Assembly: GCA_030592465.1 (NCBI GenBank)
Contig: JAUVJB010000019.1
Location: forward strand, 1 to 20,610
DNA from: Bacteroidota bacterium
Lineage (GTDB): Bacteria; Bacteroidota; Bacteroidia; Bacteroidales; B39-G9
Direction of reading: 5' to 3'
DNA length: 20,610 bases
The notes under the pieces were generated by a model. That model worked only from the letters and a program-made list of their open reading frames with translations, was not told the origin of the DNA and made no database searches. Both the position numbers and the translations under genes were made by a program. Positions 7,328 to 13,749 of the stretch are shown piece by piece; positions within the stretch are counted from its first letter, which is position 1; each line of letters begins with the position of its first letter.

Positions 7328-8401
7328 ATGGCATTCATAACATTAGACACAAAAAAATTAAAAGCAAATTTTGAATTTCTTGACAATCTATTCAAAAAGA
7401 ATGACATACAATGGTCTGTAGTTTCAAAATTACTCTGTGGAAATAAAGACTATTTAACCGAATTACTTAATCTTGGAATAAAGCAAGTTTGTGATTCCAG
7501 AATTTCGAACCTTAAAACCATTAAGAAAATTAATCCAAACATTGAAACCATTTATATTAGACCGCCAGCGAAACGTGCTGTCAGTAATGTTGTTAAATAT
7601 GCTGATATAAGCATGAATACAGGAATACAAACTATTAAGCTCCTGTCTGAAGAGGCTAAGAAGAAAAAGAAAACTCATAAAATAATCATTATGATTGAAT
7701 TGGGTGAGCTTAGAGAAGGTGTAATGGGCGATGATTTTATGGCTTTTTATGAAAGCGTTTTCAAATTAGAAAACATTCAAGTAGTGGGGATTGGTGCCAA
7801 TCTATCTTGTTTATATGGCGTTTTACCAAATCACGATAAATTAATTCAATTAAGTTTATATGAACAATTAATTGAAGCTAAGTTTAACAGGCAAATACCA
7901 TATGTTTCAGGTGGCTCTTCTGTAACTATTCCATTAATTTTTCAAAAATTATTACCTAAAGGAATCAATCATTTCAGGGTAGGTGAAACATTGTTTTTAG
8001 GCACAGATGTTTACAATAATAAGCCATTAAAGAAAATGAAATTTGATGTTTTCAGTCTCTATTCTGAGATTATTGAATTAATTGAAAAACCAATTGTTCC
8101 TACCGGAGAAATGGGCACTAATGTTGAAGGTCGTTTTTATGATTTTAACGAACAGCAGATAGGAAAAACATCCTTTAGGGCAATTATAGATATTGGCTTG
8201 TTGGATGTTGATGAGGCACATATTGAGCCTATTGATAAAGATATTAGTTTTGTGGGTGCAAGTTCAGATATGTTGGTTATTGATTTAGGTGAAAATAAAA
8301 AGAACTATAAGGCTGGAGATTTACTTAAATTTAAAATGGATTATATGGGTATATTAAGAATAATTAATTCAAAATATATAGAGAAGCGAATAAAACGGTA
8401 G
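7328..8401 (+). CDS. Ornithine/alanine racemase-like PLP enzyme
   Basis: 357 residues, fold-type III PLP barrel with an N-terminal alanine-racemase-type domain. The PLP lysine is likely K34 in WSVVSKLLCG. The stretch IELGELREG (about 123-131) followed by VVGIGANLSCLYGVLP resembles the ornithine racemase branch (ELGDLREG and GIGTNLTC types) more than classic alanine racemase, which has KADAYGHG at the lysine. The C-terminal beta domain contains DIGLLDVDE and ASSDMLVIDLG, as in that branch. The reaction would be interconversion of L- and D-forms of an amino acid, with ornithine a reasonable guess. Starts 8 bases after the GNAT gene. It is not the only possible assignment: other D-amino-acid racemases or D-threonine aldolase relatives share this fold. 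Confidence 0.82.
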   Translation: MAFITLDTKKLKANFEFLDNLFKKNDIQWSVVSKLLCGNKDYLTELLNLGIKQVCDSRISNLKTIKKINPNIETIYIRPPAKRAVSNVVKYADISMNTGIQTIKLLSEEAKKKKKTHKIIIMIELGELREGVMGDDFMAFYESVFKLENIQVVGIGANLSCLYGVLPNHDKLIQLSLYEQLIEAKFNRQIPYVSGGSSVTIPLIFQKLLPKGINHFRVGETLFLGTDVYNNKPLKKMKFDVFSLYSEIIELIEKPIVPTGEMGTNVEGRFYDFNEQQIGKTSFRAIIDIGLLDVDEAHIEPIDKDISFVGASSDMLVIDLGENKKNYKAGDLLKFKMDYMGILRIINSKYIEKRIKR

Positions 8402-8755
8402 TTTACTGTAAAATAAATAAATGTTCATAAATGATATGCAGCAATCATTACTATTTTCTGAAAATAAATAAAAATGTGGTGCATTTATGTTACAATCAAC
8501 CAAATAGAGACAAGTCATAACTAATATTGCGTCAATTTAATTATGAAACATTTGTAGTGATAAAATAAATAGTTTCGTTGTGCCATTTAACCATATAACC
8601 ATTGAGCCATTATCATTATTATATTTATCCCAAACTCGTGATGAAACCGTCTTGTATGTTTCAAAATTAATTTGTCGTGATACTTGTCTTTACTTTATGT
8701 TGAAAAAAAAATAATAAAAAGTTATTTAATATATTAATTAAGATTTTTTATTTGT
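8402..8755. other. Gene-free spacer with octamer repeat 8583-8614
   Basis: I see no ORF. The one structured item is a run of four degenerate 8-mers at 8583-8614 (CCATTTAA, CCATATAA, CCATTGAG, CCATTATC). The rest is unremarkable AT-rich DNA. No terminator with a clear stem and T-run follows the racemase stop. Confidence 0.5.
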
Positions 8756-8763
8756 TAATTTTG
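8756..8763 (+). promoter_or_regulatory. Possible -7 element for the cytosolic TPR gene
   Basis: TAATTTTG matches the TAnnTTTG -7 form. No TTTG-like -33 element is found 19-23 bases upstream, so support is partial. Transcription would begin near 8770, which is where the left arm of the leader inverted repeat starts. Confidence 0.35.
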
Positions 8764-8769
8764 CAAACA

Positions 8770-8894
8770 TGAGTTCAGTTTAAAAAGCGTCGCAAGGTTT
8801 TGTTCCCGAAGCATCGGGATTAATCAGAATAATATTTTTGTAGATAGAAGTTTTAAGAATTTATAATTTACCACGAGTACTCGAAACAGAACTC
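8770..8894 (+). repeat. Fold-back leader upstream of the cytosolic TPR gene
   Basis: The left arm TGAGTTCAGTTT (8770-8781) pairs with AAACAGAACTCA (8883-8894) over 11 of 12 positions. The enclosed region has a hairpin TCCCGA-AGCA-TCGGGA at 8804-8819. The right arm ends 20 bases before the ATG at 8915. The layout parallels the leaders before 2422 and 18702, although the arm sequences differ. Confidence 0.6.
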
Positions 8895-8914
8895 AACCAT
8901 TTAAATAAGATAGT

Positions 8915-10342
8915 ATGAATTTTGGTGATTTTCAATATACCGGTGATTTTCAATTTATTAATAATGATGGAGATAATCCTTTAGTGTCTCGATATGAAAA
9001 TATGATAATTTCAGGTAAGAGTCAATATTTTGATATTTCTGAATTTGAGGATATTATTAATTATTATCTTTTTCGTGACAATGGACACAAAGCCGTTAAT
9101 GTAGTAAATTATGCTATTAAATTACATCCTTATTCAACTGAGTTAAAGTTTAAACTTGCTTTTGTTTATTATAAATCAAAAAAATATTTATTTGCATTAA
9201 AAGTTTTAAATAAATTACAACAGATAGAACCTTCAAATCATGAAGTTTTTATTTTAAAGGGGAAAATTTTTATTTCATTAAATCAGACTAAGCAGGCATT
9301 ACAAAATTTTCAACATGCAATATCGCTACAATCTGACGATGATTCTGTTAATGATTTGTATTTTGAAATTGGTGAATATCTGGAACAGGAAGAGAACTAT
9401 CAATTAGCACTAAATTTCTTTAACAAATGCTATGAGATGGATAATGACGATGATGAAGTAATTTATGAGATAGCTTCTTGTTACGATATGAGTGAACAAT
9501 ACGATAAAAGTATCATTTTTTATCAAAAATTGTTAGATATTGACCCTTTTGATGATGAGATTTGGTTTAACTTAGGAGTGATTTATAATAAAATTGATGA
9601 TGTTGATAAAGCTCTTGAAGCCTACGATTTTGCTTTAGCAATTGACCAAAAATCGCTTTTTGCAAGTTTTAACAAAGCAAATACTTTAGCAAATAATAAA
9701 AAATATTCCCAAGCAATACCATATTATATTGAGTTTATTAAAGAAATTGACGATAATCCTCAGGCTTTTTGTTATCTCGCCGAATGTTACCGTAATATTA
9801 ACAAACTCGATAATGCTTTGGAATATTATGATAAAGCATTAAATTTTGATGACAATTATAGTGATGCTTTTTATGGAAAATCTTTAGTATTTTATGAAAC
9901 TGAAAATTATACACAAGCACTAATCTCAATTTCTAAAGCAATAAAAATTGATAATATTAGTGATTATTTATTTCTTTCTGCAAAAATAAATACAAAACTT
10001 AACAAGTTTGAGAATGCCGAAAAAGCATATATTCAAGCTTTAGAGATTGCCTCGGATGATAAAGAAATTTGGATTAGTTATGCAAAGTTTTTTTATAATC
10101 AGAATAAAATAAGCAAAGCAATAGAAATTCTAAAAAAAGCAGATAAAATTATCTCTAATCAAGCGGAAATAAATTTTAGTATTGCAGCTTTATTAATGAA
10201 AAATAATAATGATGATCAAGCATTTGACTTTTTTGAAAAAGGACTGGAAATTGATTTTGATAAGTCTAATGTTTTTTTTAATTTTTATCCCCAAGCAAAA
10301 TCAAACGAAAAAATTAATTTCTTAATAAACAAATATAAATAG
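8915..10342 (+). CDS. Cytosolic tetratricopeptide-repeat protein
   Basis: 475 residues with no signal peptide or membrane helix. After an acidic N-terminal segment (about 1-45) come about twelve consecutive TPR units of 34 residues, from about residue 46 to the C-terminus. Clear examples are IWFNLGVIYNKIDDVDKALEAYDFALAIDQ and NPQAFCYLAECYRNINKLDNALEYYDKALNF, carrying the usual W/L-G-Y-A-F-A-P pattern positions. It is a scaffold for protein-protein contacts; no enzymatic domain is fused. Such all-TPR proteins are common in Bacteroidota and their partners are mostly unknown. ATG at 8915 is the first good start after a structured leader. The next gene is 271 bp away and probably separate. Confidence 0.85.
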   Translation: MNFGDFQYTGDFQFINNDGDNPLVSRYENMIISGKSQYFDISEFEDIINYYLFRDNGHKAVNVVNYAIKLHPYSTELKFKLAFVYYKSKKYLFALKVLNKLQQIEPSNHEVFILKGKIFISLNQTKQALQNFQHAISLQSDDDSVNDLYFEIGEYLEQEENYQLALNFFNKCYEMDNDDDEVIYEIASCYDMSEQYDKSIIFYQKLLDIDPFDDEIWFNLGVIYNKIDDVDKALEAYDFALAIDQKSLFASFNKANTLANNKKYSQAIPYYIEFIKEIDDNPQAFCYLAECYRNINKLDNALEYYDKALNFDDNYSDAFYGKSLVFYETENYTQALISISKAIKIDNISDYLFLSAKINTKLNKFENAEKAYIQALEIASDDKEIWISYAKFFYNQNKISKAIEILKKADKIISNQAEINFSIAALLMKNNNDDQAFDFFEKGLEIDFDKSNVFFNFYPQAKSNEKINFLINKYK

Positions 10343-10456
10343 TGATTGCAAGAAAAGGTTGTAAAGTGCGTTGTATTATAGTATTTGAATGATTTTGACA
10401 GGTGCGTTTTTTATTGTTAAATTGTTATTTTAAATTGTGTTGTATAAGATATTTAA

Positions 10457-10488
10457 CAATTTAGTCATTGAACTATTTCTCAATTCTA
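10457..10488. repeat. Degenerate octamer repeat
   Basis: Four successive 8-mers CAATTTAG, TCATTGAA, CTATTTCT and CAATTCTA resemble the 8-mers at 8583-8614 and the inverted set at 13560-13591. The copies are divergent, so the call rests on the shared period. Confidence 0.35.
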
Positions 10489-10613
10489 TAAAAAACTTAA
10501 ATGGCAATTTTTTTTAATTTAATAGTAGAGTAAACTGTAAATTTTTTTGCAGGGACTATATAAAAAAAGCATCAATCAAAAACACAAATAATAAAAATTA
10601 AAAATGTAAAATT

Positions 10614-11942
10614 ATGAGTAATTCTACAAATAGTAAATTCCATTTTGTATGTCGAAACTGTAAACACGAAATAAGTGATTTTAAAGAATGGTTTAGCTAT
10701 GGACAAAAATGCCCTAAATGTGGAAAGAATTGGGTTGATACAGTTTATTCTCAGGATATTAACAAAATTAAAGAATTAATTTTTGAAAAAGAAGTTGAAG
10801 TAAAGAGTCTTTGGCATTATTTTGATTTTTTACCTCTTAATGATAAAAAAAATATTATTACTAATGGAGAAGGCGTTATTGATATTGATAGATGGGGGTT
10901 TCTTGAGAAATTTGCTAAAGAACAATATAATATTGATTGTACTGTTTATGCTTATCGTAACGACGATAACTATGGTACAGGTACATTTAAAGATGCTGCT
11001 GCAACATTAGTTGCAAGTGTTTTGAAAGAAAATAATATTAAAGAATATGCAGTAGCAAGTACAGGCAATGTGGCAAATGCTTTTGCCCGTTATCTTGCTG
11101 AAGCAGGCATTTCTTTATCTGTTTTTATTCCAAATGATGCTTTAAAAGCTAACGAAGCTGAAGTAAGCTGTTATGGTCAAAAAGTATATCGTGTTAATGG
11201 CGATTATGCAAAAGCGAAAAAAATAGCCGCAGAATATTCAAAAAAATATAATGTGCTTCTTTCATCAGGAAATACTGACCCAATGAGAGTTGAATCAAAA
11301 AAAGTTATGCTTTTTGAATGGTTAAGAATTTTAGGGGAAGTACCAAACGTATATATTCAGGCTCTAAGTGGAGGAACAGGTCCTATTGCTATTAACAAAG
11401 CTTATGATGATGTTAAAGATTTAGGTATAATTAAGAAATCGCCACGTTATATCTTGGTTCAACCAAGTCGTTGTGCACCTATGACTGCTGCCTGGGAAAA
11501 AGCGAAAGCAAATAATTACCCTCAAGGTTGGGAACAAGACTATCCTGTTTATGATAATCCTAAATCAAAAGTGCCAACTTTGGCAACAGGAAACCCTGCT
11601 ACTTATCCTATAATCTCAAAAATCGTAAAAGATAGTGAAGGAGAAATTATTGAATATGATGAAGATAAATTAGTTGACGTTTCACGATTAATAGCTTATG
11701 AATCAACCGTTAGAATGGGTCCTGCTGCAGCTGTTGCTGTTGGTGGCTTTTTTGATTCTCTTAAGAGTGGTTATATAAAAGACGGCGATAAAATAATGAT
11801 TAATATTGGTGAAGGCGTGAGAAGAGCACCTGACTTTATGAAAGAAATGATTTATACTACTAAAAATATTAGTTCTGTTGACGATTGTGAAAATTATGAC
11901 AGAGCATCTTATAAAGAACAATTATGGAAACCTTTTAAATAA
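10614..11942 (+). CDS. Zinc-ribbon threonine synthase-like PLP enzyme
   Basis: 442 residues. The N-terminus has a zinc ribbon with C13-x2-C16 and C33-x2-C36. A fold-type II PLP domain follows: the Schiff-base lysine is likely K126 in TGTFKDAA, the asparagine loop ASTGNVANAF is at about 148-157, and the phosphate-binding glycine loop SGGTGP is at about 252-257. This arrangement fits threonine synthase (O-phosphohomoserine to threonine) and its close relative cysteate synthase (O-phosphoserine plus sulfite to cysteate). The sequence cannot decide between them. No other threonine-pathway gene (hom, thrB) is nearby, although in many Bacteroidota these form thrABC. That weakens the thrC assignment and makes a sulfonolipid role worth testing. 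Cytosolic, with its own terminator. Confidence 0.85.
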   Translation: MSNSTNSKFHFVCRNCKHEISDFKEWFSYGQKCPKCGKNWVDTVYSQDINKIKELIFEKEVEVKSLWHYFDFLPLNDKKNIITNGEGVIDIDRWGFLEKFAKEQYNIDCTVYAYRNDDNYGTGTFKDAAATLVASVLKENNIKEYAVASTGNVANAFARYLAEAGISLSVFIPNDALKANEAEVSCYGQKVYRVNGDYAKAKKIAAEYSKKYNVLLSSGNTDPMRVESKKVMLFEWLRILGEVPNVYIQALSGGTGPIAINKAYDDVKDLGIIKKSPRYILVQPSRCAPMTAAWEKAKANNYPQGWEQDYPVYDNPKSKVPTLATGNPATYPIISKIVKDSEGEIIEYDEDKLVDVSRLIAYESTVRMGPAAAVAVGGFFDSLKSGYIKDGDKIMINIGEGVRRAPDFMKEMIYTTKNISSVDDCENYDRASYKEQLWKPFK

Positions 11943-11989
11943 ATTTTTATAAAAAAATAAGTATTTAAAAAGAAATAAATATATTTTAG

Positions 11990-12019
11990 TGCCGCCAATT
12001 TATTTTGACGGCATTTTTT
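11990..12019 (+). terminator. Rho-independent terminator after the PLP enzyme gene
   Basis: The stem TGCCG (11990-11994) pairs with CGGCA (12009-12013), with CAA/TTG extending it inside, and six T follow at 12014-12019. It lies 48 bases after the stop at 11942. Confidence 0.85.
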
Positions 12020-12035
12020 GATTATAATACACAAG

Positions 12036-12077
12036 TTTAAAGTTTAAAGTTTAATGTTCAAAGTTTAATGTTTAACG
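12036..12077. repeat. Inverted copy of the heptamer array
   Basis: Six consecutive 7-mers, TTTAAAG, TTTAAAG, TTTAATG, TTCAAAG, TTTAATG and TTTAACG, are the reverse complements of CTTTAAA, CATTAAA and CGTTAAA seen at 110-193. The same family therefore occurs in the opposite orientation about 12 kb away. Confidence 0.8.
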
Positions 12078-12093
12078 TAATGACTATTAATGA

Positions 12094-12116
12094 CCCCGAT
12101 ACGCTTCGCTACGGGG
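12094..12116. repeat. GC-rich hairpin repeat
   Basis: CCCCG (12094-12098) pairs with CGGGG (12112-12116) around a short loop containing ACGCTTCGCT. It sits in the leader of the DUF368 gene and has the look of a dispersed intergenic palindrome. Confidence 0.45.
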
Positions 12117-12172
12117 CAGGCAATCAATGACAATCAACAATATAAATAACTAAATATCAATTGAAAGAAAAT

Positions 12173-13108
12173 ATGAAAGATTACTTATTAAATTTCACTA
12201 AAGGTTTGGCAATGGGTGCTGCAAACGTAATACCGGGCGTGTCCGGTGGTACAATTGCTTTAATCACAGGCATATTTCAAAAAATTATTGATTCTTTTAA
12301 ATCGTTCGATATCACAGCTCTTCGTTTGTTTTTTACAGGAAAATTTAAGGAATTTGCAAAGCACACTAATTTATATTTTTTAATTTCAGTCTTTCTCGGA
12401 GCCGTTATAAGCATATTGTCTTTTGCTAAAGTTTTATCATTTCTGTTCGATAATTATCCTATTCATGTTTGGTCTTATTTTTTTGGTTTAATACTTGCTT
12501 CGGTATTTTATGTTGGTAAAACTATTGATAAATGGTCTTTTTCAACTATTATTTTTTTTATTCTCGGAACAGCAATAGCAATTTTTATTTCGATATTAAA
12601 TCCTGCCAAAGAAAACGATTCAATCCTTTATCTTTTTATATGTGGAGTAATTGCTGCTTGTAGCATGATTTTACCGGGTCTTTCAGGCTCTTTTATTCTA
12701 ATTTTACTTGGTAATTATCATCTTGTTATGATCGATTCTGTTATTAATTTTGATATGTATGTCTTATTACCTGTTGTCTTTGGTGCAGGCTTTGGTTTGT
12801 TGGCTTTTTCTTATTTCCTTTCATGGATTTATAAAAAATATCGAAATCAAACAATTGCGATATTAACAGGTTTTATTCTTGGTTCGTTAAGTATCTTATG
12901 GCCTTGGAAACAAACCATTTCAACTTATATTGACAGGCATGGAATTGTTAAACCATTTATACAAAAAAATATCCTTCCTAATAATTATCTCGATATAACA
13001 AATAATGACCCTCATATTATGGCTGCAATTATTTTTGTAATTTTAGGATTTTTAACAATATTTATTCTTGAAAAATTAGCACAAGCAAAAAGTAAAACTA
13101 CTAATTAG
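12173..13108 (+). CDS. popT: DUF368 polyprenyl-phosphate transporter (PopT type)
   Basis: 311 residues from the ATG at 12173. An in-frame TTG at 12161 would add only four residues, and the ATG start gives the usual family N-terminus. It is a polytopic inner-membrane protein with about eight helices. Two related motifs, NVIPGVSGGTIALITG (about 18-33) and MILPGLSGSFILILLG (about 165-180), are the hallmark of DUF368 and suggest an internal duplication. DUF368 proteins have been reported as PopT, flippases that recycle undecaprenyl phosphate across the cytoplasmic membrane for peptidoglycan and other envelope polymers. That role here is inferred from family. The stop codon overlaps the left arm of a fold-back repeat. 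Confidence 0.85.
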   Translation: MKDYLLNFTKGLAMGAANVIPGVSGGTIALITGIFQKIIDSFKSFDITALRLFFTGKFKEFAKHTNLYFLISVFLGAVISILSFAKVLSFLFDNYPIHVWSYFFGLILASVFYVGKTIDKWSFSTIIFFILGTAIAIFISILNPAKENDSILYLFICGVIAACSMILPGLSGSFILILLGNYHLVMIDSVINFDMYVLLPVVFGAGFGLLAFSYFLSWIYKKYRNQTIAILTGFILGSLSILWPWKQTISTYIDRHGIVKPFIQKNILPNNYLDITNNDPHIMAAIIFVILGFLTIFILEKLAQAKSKTTN

Positions 13109-13323
13109 TGTCCATCCGTAAAGTCAATCATAATAGCCGTCATTGCGAGGGAGGTTTACCCTGTGAAATTGTTTACCAAGTGAAATGCGAAGCATATTTC
13201 ACAATGGCGAAGCAACATTTAACAGGGAACGACCGAAGCAATCTGATTATTAACTAATTACTTATTTGAGATTACTTCTCCGCCAGCTGGCGGATCGTAA
13301 TGACGACTTTACGGATGGACACT
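13107..13323. repeat. MITE-like element with 19-bp perfect terminal inverted repeats
   Basis: The arms AGTGTCCATCCGTAAAGTC (13107-13125) and its exact reverse complement (13305-13323) bound 217 bp. The left arm shares bases with the TAG stop of the DUF368 gene (13106-13108). Nested inside are CGTCATTGCGAG (13138-13149) against CGTAATGACG (13296-13305), a hairpin GTGAAA...TTTCAC, and a perfect 16-bp palindrome at 13279-13294. The CGTCATTGCGAG/AAGCAATCT/CAATGACG vocabulary is common in intergenic repeats of several bacterial phyla. No transposase lies inside. It could terminate or insulate, or be an inserted non-autonomous element. Confidence 0.8.
13279..13294. repeat. Perfect palindrome TCCGCCAGCTGGCGGA, copy 1
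   Basis: A 16-bp perfect palindrome lying inside the 13107-13323 element. An identical copy is at 13619-13634, and diverged copies are at 2287-2306 and 18632-18649. Confidence 0.75.
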
Positions 13324-13542
13324 TTAGTGTGGATAAGCATTGATTAATTATTTACAATGATTTTTTATTAATTTGTTGTATTTTACCAACATATCTTTTA
13401 AATAAGCATTAATTTTTATAAATTTAAGTTTTTATTATCTGACAAATAAATAATTAACTTTACATTTTTAATTAGTGTTTGTACGAAAAATCTGTAACGT
13501 GCACTATACTTAAAATAGATAAAAATTTATTGTTTGAATGAT

Positions 13543-13560
13543 ATCCCGAACCATCGGGAT
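13543..13560. repeat. Hairpin repeat ATCCCGA-ACCA-TCGGGAT
   Basis: A seven-base perfect stem with a four-base loop. A sister copy with loop AGCA lies at 8804-8819, also in a leader region. This points to a small dispersed palindrome family. Confidence 0.55.
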
Positions 13561-13591
13561 TAAATGGCTAAATTGTTAAATTGTTATAATA
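13560..13591. repeat. Inverted octamer repeat
   Basis: The 8-mers TTAAATGG, CTAAATTG, TTAAATTG and TTATAATA run head to tail. The first is the exact reverse complement of CCATTTAA at 8583-8590. Confidence 0.45.
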
Positions 13592-13618
13592 ATTGTCATT
13601 ATATCTTAACAATAACAA

Positions 13619-13634
13619 TCCGCCAGCTGGCGGA
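13619..13634. repeat. Perfect palindrome TCCGCCAGCTGGCGGA, copy 2
   Basis: Identical to the copy at 13279-13294, 340 bp away, and lying about 115 bp before the start of the TPR-array gene. Confidence 0.75.
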
Positions 13635-13749
13635 CAATTTAGCAATATATTCAACCTATAGAATAAGCTATATTGCAATAATATTCGATAGTATAGAGTT
13701 TTTTTTACACACTAATTAGCTTTAAGCTATTCTAAATATAATTAATATT

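Larger units (their letters stand above)
13324..13749. other. Spacer before the TPR-array gene
   Basis: 426 bp without a gene. It contains a possible weak promoter (TTTA 13431-13434, 20 bases, TAACTTTA 13455-13462, one mismatch in each box), the hairpin 13543-13560, an octamer run 13560-13591, the palindrome 13619-13634 and an imperfect inverted repeat TAGAATAAGCT (13658-13668) against AAGCTATTCTA just before the start. I see no cobalamin-riboswitch B12-box, although an uptake unit follows. Confidence 0.4.

Noticed and set aside
12161..12172. TTG start for the DUF368 gene
   Set aside because: It adds four residues only; the ATG at 12173 is a better start and fits the family N-terminus.
13324..13749. 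Cobalamin riboswitch before the uptake unit
   Set aside because: I looked for a B12-box and conserved core and saw only repeats and hairpins, none matching.
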